Shown here in pieces: positions 24,337 to 33,295 of a stretch of DNA of 64,000 nucleotides. The position numbers were made by a program, and so were the translations under genes. The notes under the pieces are model-generated. The model worked only from the letters and a program-made list of their open reading frames with translations. It ran no database searches and was not told where the DNA came from. Positions within the stretch are counted from its first letter, which is position 1; each line of letters begins with the position of its first letter. Source of the DNA: Physcocola sp002396385. Its GTDB lineage: Bacteria; Bacteroidota; Bacteroidia; Bacteroidales; Paludibacteraceae. The stretch is taken from contig CAMNDM010000003.1 in the NCBI GenBank assembly GCA_946535435.1, forward strand, positions 76,988-140,987, given 5' to 3'.

Positions 24337-27300
24337 TTAATAGTTTTCAATTTGGTGAGCATTCTCAGACGTGATTTTCACATCTTTCGATGCTGCCGAC
24401 TGGCGTTTTGCCTGTTTCCGCTTCTGAACTTTGACTCCGGTGAATGCGAACACACTGTACATGACTGGAACGAAGACCAGTGTCAGAATGGCCGATACGG
24501 TCAGGCCTCCGATAACGGCTACACCCATCGGACGCCACATCTCGGCGCCTTCACCTGTACCTGTTGCCATAGGAATCATACCCAGAATAGTTGTGAGGGT
24601 GGTCATGACTACCGGACGCAGACGGCTCTTACCTCCGTGGACAACTGCTTCGAGAATGTCCATTCCGCGTTCACGGTTCAAATTGATGTAGTCGACCAGC
24701 ACAATACCGTTCTTCACCACAATACCAATCAGCATGATGGCTCCGATAGCTGACATAACGTTCAGGGTGTTTCCTGTAATAAGCAGGGCGATGATGACAC
24801 CCGAGAAGGCAAACAGCAACGTCAGCATGTTGATGAATGGGTAGGTCAGGCTCTCGAATTCGCCCGCCATTACCACAAACACAAGCACCAATATCAGAAG
24901 GGCTAATGCACCCAAACTCTTGAAGGCGTCTTGTTGGTCTTCGTAGTTTCCCGATATCTTCACCTCAAAGCCCTGTGGAATGTCCATCTTGTCAATGACT
25001 TCTTGTGCTTTTGCGGCAACGGTTCCCATATCGGCTCCGTCTGCAGAGTTGACAATCGCGCTGATGGTGTTGATACGCTCGCGGTCTTTTCGGTCGATGG
25101 TCGGAGGATCTTGGCTTTCGACTACCTTTCCTACTTCTTTAACCCTGACGCCCTGCCCCAGTGAATTGTAAATGGTGATGTTCTCGATGTCTTCAATCGA
25201 ACGGCGGCTTTCAGGCTCGTACATCACTTTAATGTCGTATTCGTCTCCGTCCTCACGGAAATACGAGGCGGTGGCTCCGTTTATGCGGTAACGCAGCGCT
25301 GTTGCCGCTGTTCCGACGTTCAGATAGTGGAGGGCCAGTTTCTCGCGGTCAAATTCCACTCCGTATTCAGGCTGGTATTCGCTTCGGCTGATACGTGCTT
25401 CCGTACATGCGTTGATGCTCTTTTTACCAGAAAGTATGGTCATATTCATCAACGAGTCTTTGAATGCCTGTGCCAGTCTGTCCGATTCGGCAAAGTCATA
25501 TCCGTAAATCTCGAAGTCGATTTTAGCTTCACCACCCATCGACATACCACCACCCAGCGTTACCTGTGTCTTCTTGAACTCAGGGTAGAGCTTCAAGTCC
25601 TCACGAATAAGGTTACAGATGGTTTCCAGGTCGCGGGCTTTGTGTCCTGGCACCTTCTTTTCCACACTGTCTTGTCGCACGTTGATGCTGTACAACGACA
25701 TGTTAAACGAAAGGAGGTAGTTTCCGTTGTCTTGGAGCGATGCGAAGGTGTTGTCGGTGCTAGCCTGACCCACGCTGTAGTTCGCAACTCGCAATTCAGG
25801 GTATTTCCTCATCCAGTCGTGAACCAGTTTCTGGCCGTAGCTGTTTGATGTTGCCTTGCTGGTACCGTTTGGCAACTCCAGAACTACTTTTACACGGCCG
25901 TTGTCTAGTGTTGGCAGGAACGAAGATCCCAAATATTTCGAAATGAAGATTGAGAAGATGAAGAAGCCCAAACAGCCCGCTACAATAATCTTCTTATGGG
26001 TTACCGCATAGCTTAAAACTATTTCATAACCGTTGTCGAGAGCGTCGAGTGCCTTGTTGATTGGCTTGAAAATGATTTGGAATAGCTTGCTTTCTTTCTC
26101 GTCACGCTTGTCTTGCAACAAATAGGCGCAAAGCATAGGGGTAAGGGTCAGTGCGCAGATGATAGACACAATCATGATGATGCTGACCATCCAACCCAAC
26201 TCGCGGAACAATACACCCATCTGTCCGGTTACCATAGTCAGCGGCATAAACACGGCCAGCAGGGTCAGTGTTGAGGCTACAACGGAAAGGGCCACCTCGT
26301 TGGTACCGTGAATGGCTGCCTGCTTCGGCTGCGCCCCTCGTTCTATATGCTTCATCACATTCTCCAACACCACTATGGCATCGTCGACCACCATACCAAT
26401 GGCAATTGAAAGCGCCGACATGGAAATGATGTTTAGTGACGAGCCCACTGCAAACAGGTAGATGAACGAACCTACCAGCGAGAGCGGTATGGTCAGCAGA
26501 ATGATGACGGCTGCGCGCCACTTGCCCAAGAAGATGATTACGACCAACGACACGAATATCAGTGCGTCGCGGATGGTGTCGTACAAACTCTGGATGGTGT
26601 TCTTGATGTTGTCTGATGTGTTGACAATTACACCCAGTTTGACGTCGCTTGGCAGGTTCTTTTGCAGACGGGGCATCATTGACTCCACTTTGTCGGATAT
26701 TTGCACGGAGTTGGCGCCACTTTGTTTCTGGACGATGACCATACCTCCTTCTTTTCCGTTGTTGTAGGCACTTTGTGTGCGCTCTTCTACCGAGTCGTCA
26801 ATGCGGGCTACATCGCGCAGACGGACAATTGCTCCGTTCTTCGCACTGATGACCAGGTTCTCCATCTCTTTCGGATCGTTGTATTCTCCCTCAACACGAA
26901 GGTTGAAGGTCTTTGTTCCCAAATCGAACAAACCGCCTGAAATATTGCGGTTCTCGGCTCCGATAAGGGCGCTGATGGTTTCGAGGCTGATTCCGTAACC
27001 CTCGATCTTCTGTGGGTCTACATATACGTGTACTTCACGTTTTGGCGCACCTACTATGCTCACTGTACCTACACCATCGACACGGGCAAGTGGGTTTGCC
27101 ACGCTTTCGTCTAGTATCTTGTACAGGGCCGGCATGCTCTGTGTTGCCTGCACGCTCATCATCATAATTGGAATCATGTCGGTGGTGAACTTGAACAGGA
27201 ACGGCGTGTTACACTCGTCGGGCAGGGCCGACGTCACCATGTCCAATTTGTCTCGGACGTTGTTGGTCAGCACGTCGATGTCGTAGCCGTATTCAAACTC

Positions 27301-27579
27301 AATATAGATTACACTGATGTTTTCACGCGATTTTGAAGTCAGGTGCTTCAAGTGCTCTACCGAGTTCAGCGTGTTCTCGAGCGGACGGGTTACGTTCTGC
27401 TCTATATCGTCGGCGCTGGCACCTCCATAGGTGGTAATCACCATAATGGTGTTGGTGTCGATGTCGGGATACAGGTCGATTGGTAGTTTTAAAAATGAAG
27501 CGATACCCAATATGGCCACTGTAATGAAACAGAGCGATACCAGGATAGGTCGTTTCACGGAACTCTCGTATATACTCAT
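24337..27579 (-). CDS. RND efflux transporter permease (AcrB/MexB type, HAE1)
   Basis: 1080 residues, the normal size for an RND pump subunit with 12 membrane helices and two large periplasmic loops. It begins SIYESSVKRPILVSLCFITVAILGIASFLKLPIDLYPDID. The proton-relay pair is in IAIGMVVDDAIVVLENV (TM4), and GRAVF-like and GIVVKNGIVLVDYINLNRERG motifs occur in the second half. It exports drugs, bile salts or lipids from the inner membrane and periplasm through TolC. Operon order: tetR, tolC-like, adaptor, permease, PG0541-like. A substrate cannot be read from sequence. Confidence 0.95.
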   Translation of the reverse strand: MSIYESSVKRPILVSLCFITVAILGIASFLKLPIDLYPDIDTNTIMVITTYGGASADDIEQNVTRPLENTLNSVEHLKHLTSKSRENISVIYIEFEYGYDIDVLTNNVRDKLDMVTSALPDECNTPFLFKFTTDMIPIMMMSVQATQSMPALYKILDESVANPLARVDGVGTVSIVGAPKREVHVYVDPQKIEGYGISLETISALIGAENRNISGGLFDLGTKTFNLRVEGEYNDPKEMENLVISAKNGAIVRLRDVARIDDSVEERTQSAYNNGKEGGMVIVQKQSGANSVQISDKVESMMPRLQKNLPSDVKLGVIVNTSDNIKNTIQSLYDTIRDALIFVSLVVIIFLGKWRAAVIILLTIPLSLVGSFIYLFAVGSSLNIISMSALSIAIGMVVDDAIVVLENVMKHIERGAQPKQAAIHGTNEVALSVVASTLTLLAVFMPLTMVTGQMGVLFRELGWMVSIIMIVSIICALTLTPMLCAYLLQDKRDEKESKLFQIIFKPINKALDALDNGYEIVLSYAVTHKKIIVAGCLGFFIFSIFISKYLGSSFLPTLDNGRVKVVLELPNGTSKATSNSYGQKLVHDWMRKYPELRVANYSVGQASTDNTFASLQDNGNYLLSFNMSLYSINVRQDSVEKKVPGHKARDLETICNLIREDLKLYPEFKKTQVTLGGGMSMGGEAKIDFEIYGYDFAESDRLAQAFKDSLMNMTILSGKKSINACTEARISRSEYQPEYGVEFDREKLALHYLNVGTAATALRYRINGATASYFREDGDEYDIKVMYEPESRRSIEDIENITIYNSLGQGVRVKEVGKVVESQDPPTIDRKDRERINTISAIVNSADGADMGTVAAKAQEVIDKMDIPQGFEVKISGNYEDQQDAFKSLGALALLILVLVFVVMAGEFESLTYPFINMLTLLFAFSGVIIALLITGNTLNVMSAIGAIMLIGIVVKNGIVLVDYINLNRERGMDILEAVVHGGKSRLRPVVMTTLTTILGMIPMATGTGEGAEMWRPMGVAVIGGLTVSAILTLVFVPVMYSVFAFTGVKVQKRKQAKRQSAASKDVKITSENAHQIENY

Positions 27580-27612
27580 ATCTTTTTCCTTTTATCGTTT
27601 ATTGGACTTGAC

Positions 27613-28677
27613 TTACTTCAATTGCTTTGCTACAACGTCGACTTCAAGTCCGTCGGTCAACTTCGCCATACCGCCTACTACAACCATAGCTCCGTCTTCC
27701 ACACCGCTCTTTATCTCTATCTTGTCGCCGATGACGCGGCCTGTCTCTACCTTGCTGTACGAAACTTTGCCGTTTTTGTAGGTATAGACATAGTGGTCGC
27801 CGCTGCCAAGCTGTTTCTGTATGGCTACGTCTGGCACCAACACGTGTTTTGCTGTACCCAGATTGAAGGTGGTGCGGGCAAACATACCTGGACGAACCTT
27901 GTTGGCTGGGTTGCTGATGTTGATTTCAACAGGGAAGGTGCGGGTGGTGGCATCCATAGTAGGGTAGATGATGGAGATGCTGCCCTTGAAGTGTTCGCCT
28001 GGAAGGGCGTCTACGGTTACGTCTACGTTCTGGCCCTTCTTGATCTTTGTGAAATTGTCTTCGCTAACGTTCACTAGAATCTTTACAGGCTGCATCTGGT
28101 TGATGGTGACGATTTCGGCACCTCCCTTATACATGTCGCCGCTGTCGTAGTTGCGGGCAGTGATGACGCCGCTAATAGGTGCGGTTAGGTTCACGTTCTC
28201 GAGCAGATTGTTGTAATTCTCCTTCAATACGTCTAACTGCATCTTCAACTGGTCAACCTGTTGCTGGCTGGCACCTCCGGCTTCCTGCAGGGCTTTAACG
28301 CGCTTGTAGTCCACCTCAGCCTGTATCATCTGGGTCTTGATGTTGATAAGGCTGGTTTCGTCCATCTTAACCAGCAATTGGCCTTTTTTTACGTAGTCGC
28401 CAACTTCGCAGTAGATTTTGATGATGCGGCCAGGGTTCTGCGACACAATGTCGTTTTTGGCAAATGCCTTTACGGTAGAGGTCAGCTCTTCCAATTGTGC
28501 CACTTTTTCCGCGTGTACGGTGTCGATGCTTACTTTTATTTTTTCTGTTTCTTCGGTTTTCACCTGTTTGGTGGTTTCTTCGGCTTTGTTGCCGCTGTCG
28601 TTTTTAACTCCACATGAGTTTGCCACAACTAACATTGAGGCAAATGCTGTTATGTTCAGCAGTTTTTTCGTGTTCAT
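27613..28677 (-). CDS. RND efflux periplasmic adaptor (HlyD/AcrA type), lipoprotein
   Basis: 354 residues with a lipoprotein signal (ITAFASMLVVANSC, Cys ~22). The lipoyl halves (GRIIKIYCEVGDYVKKGQLLVKMDE and NLTAPISGVITARNYDSGDMY), an alpha-helical hairpin between them (QAEVDYKRVKALQEAGGASQQQVDQLKMQLDVLKENYNN), a beta-barrel (PVKILVNVSEDNFTKIKKGQ) and the membrane-proximal domain (RPGMFARTTFNLG) follow in order. It bridges permease and outer-membrane channel. Gap to the permease is 33 bp. Confidence 0.93.
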   Translation of the reverse strand: MNTKKLLNITAFASMLVVANSCGVKNDSGNKAEETTKQVKTEETEKIKVSIDTVHAEKVAQLEELTSTVKAFAKNDIVSQNPGRIIKIYCEVGDYVKKGQLLVKMDETSLINIKTQMIQAEVDYKRVKALQEAGGASQQQVDQLKMQLDVLKENYNNLLENVNLTAPISGVITARNYDSGDMYKGGAEIVTINQMQPVKILVNVSEDNFTKIKKGQNVDVTVDALPGEHFKGSISIIYPTMDATTRTFPVEINISNPANKVRPGMFARTTFNLGTAKHVLVPDVAIQKQLGSGDHYVYTYKNGKVSYSKVETGRVIGDKIEIKSGVEDGAMVVVGGMAKLTDGLEVDVVAKQLK

Positions 28678-28702
28678 ATTGTTTGAGTTTCTTTTTGTTT
28701 GC

Positions 28703-30055
28703 TTATTGGATATATTGGTTGTATGCGTTACCCAAAACCTCGTCTACGTTGTTCTTTGCCACAATATAGTCGTAAATGGCCTGCAGGTAGTTGAGTTGGG
28801 CGTTGGTTAGTGCGTTTTGCGATGTGGTCAGTTCCAATGTTGTGCCAGAACCCACCTCGTAGCGCTTCTTTGCTATGACCAGTCCTTTCCAAGCCGATTC
28901 TGCGGCCGCTTTGGTAGTGTTGATGGTTTCGATGGCCACACGCAGGTTGTTCAAACTGTTTTGCAAACCGAGTTTCAGTTTCCGTTTGGTGTCTTCCTTG
29001 GTAAACTGCATCTCTTTGTATTGCAACTCTGCCTGTTTCTGCTTGTAGTAGCGGCTGCCACCCTGGAAGAGCGGGAAGTTCAGCGACAGGCCGACCGTAC
29101 TGTATGGGTTCCAGTCGTTGCCGGTTAGTTTGTCGCCCATCGAAATCCAGTTGTACATGGCGCTCAGCGACAGGGTTGGGTACCATTGGGCCTTGGTTAC
29201 TTCCAACTGTTTTTCAAGCAGGCGTTCGGTAACGTCTAATTGGCGCATCGTCGGGTTGTCGCTCAGGGTGGTGTCGAGGTCGCTAAGCTTAATCTCGTCA
29301 AACATGGTCCGCTCGTAGTCGGCCAGTGTACCGTCTATGGTTATAGGATATTCGTCGGGCAACCCCATCTGTATTTTCAAATTCAGGGTGGCCAGCTCAA
29401 TGCCGCGCTTTGTGGCAATCATGCTGGGTTCTATGCTCTTCACCTGAACGTCGGCCTGGATGGTGTCGTACTCACTGCACAAGCCGTTGTTGAAGCGTAC
29501 GCGTGTTATGCGCAGGTTCTCTTTGGCAGTGTTCCAACTGCTCTGCAGCACCTTGTAGCTGTCTTTGGCGTTCAACAGTTGGTAGTAGGCCTCGGTAATG
29601 GTGCTGACCATATTGATTTTTGTCTGCCGTGCTGTTTCCCGCTTGGCATTGATGCTCTCTTCTGTCAGTTTGATAGACTTCCAAAGAGGAACGTTGATGA
29701 GGGGAAGGCCTGCGTTGAAGCCAACCGAGGTGGTAAATGCGCTACCTACCTCGAAACTACGGCCGGCCATACTCATTGTTTGCTTTTTAATCGCATACTG
29801 CAAACTACCGGTAAAACTAAGTTGTGGGTAAAGGTTTCCTAATGTCTCCTTTTTCGCATAATTGGTGCGGAGCACTTCCATACTGTCAACAACAACTGTC
29901 GGATTCTGGTCCAAGGCTATCCTTATGGCCTGGTCCAGGGTGAGGTGGATGGTGTCGCTCTGGGTGGCGATTTGCTCCTGTGCCTCTGTGGTTCCGAAAC
30001 TTAGCAAACTAATCAGGGCGATTACGCCTTGCTTTGCAATTCTAATTTCTTTCAT
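28703..30055 (-). CDS. TolC-family outer-membrane efflux protein
   Basis: 450 residues with a signal peptide (to about residue 26). Two structural repeats of the outer-membrane efflux protein family are seen: DQAIRIALDQNPTVVVDSMEVLRTNYAKKETLGNLYPQLSFTGSLQY, and VTERLLEKQLEVTKAQWYPTLSLSAMYNW with LEYKEMQ-type coiled coils to the end. It forms the trimeric exit duct for the RND pump encoded downstream. Separated from the adaptor gene by 25 bp and from the regulator by 27 bp. Confidence 0.93.
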   Translation of the reverse strand: MKEIRIAKQGVIALISLLSFGTTEAQEQIATQSDTIHLTLDQAIRIALDQNPTVVVDSMEVLRTNYAKKETLGNLYPQLSFTGSLQYAIKKQTMSMAGRSFEVGSAFTTSVGFNAGLPLINVPLWKSIKLTEESINAKRETARQTKINMVSTITEAYYQLLNAKDSYKVLQSSWNTAKENLRITRVRFNNGLCSEYDTIQADVQVKSIEPSMIATKRGIELATLNLKIQMGLPDEYPITIDGTLADYERTMFDEIKLSDLDTTLSDNPTMRQLDVTERLLEKQLEVTKAQWYPTLSLSAMYNWISMGDKLTGNDWNPYSTVGLSLNFPLFQGGSRYYKQKQAELQYKEMQFTKEDTKRKLKLGLQNSLNNLRVAIETINTTKAAAESAWKGLVIAKKRYEVGSGTTLELTTSQNALTNAQLNYLQAIYDYIVAKNNVDEVLGNAYNQYIQ

Positions 30056-30082
30056 ATCGATTGTAATAACTTTTTTCTGTTT

Positions 30083-30697
30083 TTATATTGCAGGATTTGT
30101 TTTCTCGTATTCCTCTATAACCTGTAAACCTTTTTCCGTTGCAATGCCGCGGTAGAATATCTTTATAAATGTGTTTATTATTTTGTGAATCTGCACGTCT
30201 GGGTTTTCTTTGATCGCTTTTTCTGCCATCTGCCTTATCCCGTCAGAAATGCTTGTGCTTAGCAGGTTGACCGCAATGTCTTTCCTGATGAGGCCTTCTT
30301 CTTGGCCTTTTGTCAGCCTTATTTCGTTTTTAACCTGTCTTTCCAACTCTTTTTGGCGGCAGTAGTCGTTGGGTAGGTCAAAGTTCTTAATGTCCTTCCA
30401 AAAATTAGGACTAACTTTTTTAACCAGACGCTGTATTTCTTGTGTTGTAGCCATCATCTCTATCATTGTGTTGCTGCAATTACTACTAATCTGGGCCAAC
30501 TTGGTGTCTGTGACCTCGTCCATATATTTGAGGCATTCGAAAATGAGTGTGTTTTTGTCTTTGAACTTTTCGTAGATGGTACGTTTCGACATACTAAGCG
30601 ATATGGCTATGTCGTCCATTGTTATGCTCTTTATACCGTTCTGGGTAAACATCTTAAGGGCACCTTCAAGTATTTTTCTGCTTACTTCGTCACTCAT
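30083..30697 (-). CDS. TetR/AcrR-family regulator of the RND operon
   Basis: 204 residues. The N-terminal helix-turn-helix (ILEGALKMFTQNGIKSITMDDIAISLSMSKRTIYEKFKDKNTLI, ~9-52) is typical of TetR proteins. The C-terminal ligand domain is not conserved. First gene of the efflux operon, so it probably represses its own promoter and is released by a pump substrate. A minus-strand TATCTTTG box lies about 63 bp upstream. Confidence 0.92.
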   Translation of the reverse strand: MSDEVSRKILEGALKMFTQNGIKSITMDDIAISLSMSKRTIYEKFKDKNTLIFECLKYMDEVTDTKLAQISSNCSNTMIEMMATTQEIQRLVKKVSPNFWKDIKNFDLPNDYCRQKELERQVKNEIRLTKGQEEGLIRKDIAVNLLSTSISDGIRQMAEKAIKENPDVQIHKIINTFIKIFYRGIATEKGLQVIEEYEKTNPAI

Positions 30698-30759
30698 TTT
30701 GTTACCTTATTTACTGTTTTTGTCTGCTACCGGTATGCATAAGTTTCCTGTAGCATGTG

Positions 30760-30767
30760 CAAAGATA
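30760..30767 (-). promoter_or_regulatory. -7 promoter element of the RND efflux operon
   Basis: CAAAGATA on the plus strand reads TATCTTTG on the minus strand, matching TAnnTTTG. Confidence 0.5.
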
Positions 30768-30884
30768 GGTATAAAACTTGATAAACGAAAAAAGTTTTCT
30801 TGGTTTTTACTCGACAAATTTGTTTTTTCTTGTGGATTCGGCTGAGTCAAGGGACTGTTTTGTTGAAAGCGGATAATTTTTTTA

Positions 30885-30923
30885 AAAAACTAAGGTGTGT
30901 TGACCGCTTTTTCAACACACCTT
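30885..30923 (-). terminator. terminator of the TonB/Tat operon
   Basis: AAGGTGTGTTG and CAACACACCTT form an 11-bp perfect stem around a 10-nt loop. On the minus strand it is followed by AGTTTTTT and lies 24 bp after the TonB receptor stop codon. Confidence 0.85.
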
Positions 30924-30947
30924 TGAATATGTTCGTGTCTTGCCGAT

Positions 30948-32867
30948 TTAGAAGTGGATGCTGGCCCCTGCCATAAAGTTGGCTCCCGGCATAGGGTAGC
31001 CTGCGTTAATCTCATAATTCTGGTCGAACAGGTTCTCGCCTTTTATCCAGATTCCGAGCCAGTCGAGCGGACTGAATTGCAGTTGGGCGTTTGCCAACAC
31101 GAAGTCTTCTTGCTGTGGTTTCTCGCCAACTTGTGTGTAGAGTCCGCCTATGTATTGCAGGCCTGCGCTTGCCAGCCATTTCTTCTTGTTGAAGCGGCCG
31201 CCCACATACAGTTTCTGTTCCGGTGCTGCCACCACCGGATTTTTCATGTCGAGGTAACTGTAGTTGGCGTTTATGCTCCACGAACTGCAGATGTTGTAGC
31301 TGGCTTCCAACTCTATTCCTTTATTCTCAATCTCACCGGTGTTAACGTTCAGCGGTTTGCCGTCTGTCATCTGGGTGGTAATCATATTGTCGCCGTCTAT
31401 GTAGTAGACATTGATGCCGTAGTGAAGCTTGTTGTCGATGAGGTCTTGGGCAAGGGCAAATTCGTAGCTCCACAGGCGTTCCGCCTCAAGTTCGGCATTG
31501 GCTGGTTTGAACATATAGAGTTCTTTGATGGTCGGGTTGCGGAAGCCCTTGCTGGCTGTGGCCTTGATGGTGGTCTGTTGAATCCGCCTTCCTCCTATTC
31601 GGCTGGTCAACCCAACTTGCGGTACCCATTCGTCGCCCACCAGCCAATGGTGGTTGTAGCGGATTCCGCCATTTATATCCAAATACTTGAACAAGTATTG
31701 CTCGATGTTGACATAGCCCGCTATCTCATCTTCTTTTTTTGACGCAAGCGCGCTTGTGGTCCCTATTTCCTCACCTGCAACATACTCGTTCCATGCTGTA
31801 CCGCCAAAGTGGAAGTAGTCGAAACCGAGGGTTGCAGTTGTTTTACCCTGAAACTTCCTTATACTTTGGTTGGCTGACACGCCACCCATATAGTCGCGCG
31901 AGTGGTAGCGGTAGTCTTTTGGCGTTCCTTTCCCAATGGCGTAACCGTCGTTAATCACGTGTTTCCCCCAGTTGTAGAAAGCGCTGATGCTGCCTTTCGT
32001 GTTCCCGTAGCTGTTGCGTATCCATGCCGACGTTGTTCCACGGGTGATGTCTTGTTCCGCATCTTCCAACAGTGCGTCAACTGCGCCTGGTGTTTCGGCG
32101 TTGAACTTGTTGATGTTCAGGTCGGCTCCCACCTGCCAGTTGTTGCAGATCTGGTAACCCAGTTGGCCATAACCGGCATACTGTTTGAAGCCCATATTGT
32201 CGCGGTGACCGTCGGTGCGGTTGTAAGCACCGCTAATGGAGCTGCTGAGTTTGCCCTGTTTGTTGCTGACCGACAGCTGGCTCTGCAGGGTGTTGTCGTT
32301 GCCGTAGCCGATGTTGGCGAGGGTGTGCGCACCGTCTTCTTTCTCTTTGTTGGTTACGAGGTTGATTACGCCTCCCATTGCGTTCGAACCATATAGAACC
32401 GAGGCCGGTCCGCGAAGCACCTGTATGCTTTCTATGTTCAGCCCTTGGTAGGTGTCGGCCAGCGGGTGTCCCATCAGACCCATAAATTGGGGGTGACCGT
32501 CAACCAGTACCATTATCTGTCCGGTTCCGCTACCTAAGCCACGCATGTTCATTCCACCTGCTGAACCTGTCGACAGTCCGTAACCCATTGAACCGCGTTG
32601 GGTGACAAACAAACCCGGGGTTTGTTCTGCAACAGCGGGAAGTACCGAGGGTATGTGTCGCTCTTGTAACTGTTGCTCGCTGATGGTCGTTATGGTGTTG
32701 GGTAGGAATTCTGGTCGTACGCCAATGACGTCTACTTTTGGCAGATAGTCGAAATATGGGTCTATAATTGGTCCTGCTAATGCCGAATCTACAGTTGCTG
32801 TTTGGGCGTGAACATTTAGCACTGTTAGACAAGACAAGGAGAATAACGGAATAAGTTTCTGCTTCAT
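30948..32867 (-). CDS. TonB-dependent outer-membrane receptor
   Basis: 639 residues with signal peptide (MKQKLIPLFSLSCLTVLNVHA). The plug contains RGLGSGTGQIMVLVDGHPQ and LRGPASVLYGSNAMGGVINLVT, and a 22-strand barrel ends in GASIHF with the terminal Phe of outer-membrane proteins. A TonB-box-like LPKVDVIGVR lies near residue 42. No SusD partner or carboxypeptidase-like N-terminal domain is present, so it resembles siderophore, metal or cofactor receptors (CirA/BtuB) more than glycan receptors. Last gene of the seven-gene Tat/ECF operon; its start overlaps the DUF1893 stop by 4 bp. Confidence 0.92.
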   Translation of the reverse strand: MKQKLIPLFSLSCLTVLNVHAQTATVDSALAGPIIDPYFDYLPKVDVIGVRPEFLPNTITTISEQQLQERHIPSVLPAVAEQTPGLFVTQRGSMGYGLSTGSAGGMNMRGLGSGTGQIMVLVDGHPQFMGLMGHPLADTYQGLNIESIQVLRGPASVLYGSNAMGGVINLVTNKEKEDGAHTLANIGYGNDNTLQSQLSVSNKQGKLSSSISGAYNRTDGHRDNMGFKQYAGYGQLGYQICNNWQVGADLNINKFNAETPGAVDALLEDAEQDITRGTTSAWIRNSYGNTKGSISAFYNWGKHVINDGYAIGKGTPKDYRYHSRDYMGGVSANQSIRKFQGKTTATLGFDYFHFGGTAWNEYVAGEEIGTTSALASKKEDEIAGYVNIEQYLFKYLDINGGIRYNHHWLVGDEWVPQVGLTSRIGGRRIQQTTIKATASKGFRNPTIKELYMFKPANAELEAERLWSYEFALAQDLIDNKLHYGINVYYIDGDNMITTQMTDGKPLNVNTGEIENKGIELEASYNICSSWSINANYSYLDMKNPVVAAPEQKLYVGGRFNKKKWLASAGLQYIGGLYTQVGEKPQQEDFVLANAQLQFSPLDWLGIWIKGENLFDQNYEINAGYPMPGANFMAGASIHF

Positions 32868-33295
32868 GAATTTTTTATTTTCATATTTTCAATAAAGTTG
32901 GCAATTAGCGGCACGCATTGTCCTGCAGTTGGCATGTCTTTGCAGAGTGTTTCCACAGGGCACCAACCGGTCTTGTCGCGGTTTTCAATGTGGTCGACTT
33001 TCTCGTCGAAACTATATCGAATGCCAGAAAGTTCGAGTAGCTTGATGGCAGGTTCGCTGATTATGTGGGTGTGTAGTTCTGCTATGCCGCCCACTATCAT
33101 GAGGGCTGCGGCTCCTTTTCCCACCACTTTGTCGGCAACCATTGCGCCTTTCAGCACTTGGGGTTCTGTGGTCAGTAGGGTATAAAGGTCACGGACACCT
33201 TTGTTGTCGTAAGTGTGCAGTTGCTCGTCTTGGTCGTAAATGGCCAGTGTGTGATTGCCTTGGCTAAGCGTCTGCTTCAGTTCTTCTAAGGTCAT
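32864..33295 (-). CDS. DUF1893 protein
   Basis: 143 residues. The first ~115 (LSQGNHTLAIYDQDEQLHTYDNKGVRDLYTLLTTEPQVLKGAMVADKVVGKGAAALMIVGGIAELHTHIISEPAIKLLE is the recognisable run, given here only by its features) match DUF1893: a conserved VADKVVGKGAAALM motif and a cytidine-deaminase-like fold known from a Thermotoga structure. WCPVETLCKD in the C-terminus adds two cysteines. The reaction is not known. It is fused by 4-bp overlaps to the aldo/keto reductase gene upstream and the TonB receptor downstream, which ties it to the same pathway. Confidence 0.85.
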   Translation of the reverse strand: MTLEELKQTLSQGNHTLAIYDQDEQLHTYDNKGVRDLYTLLTTEPQVLKGAMVADKVVGKGAAALMIVGGIAELHTHIISEPAIKLLELSGIRYSFDEKVDHIENRDKTGWCPVETLCKDMPTAGQCVPLIANFIENMKIKNS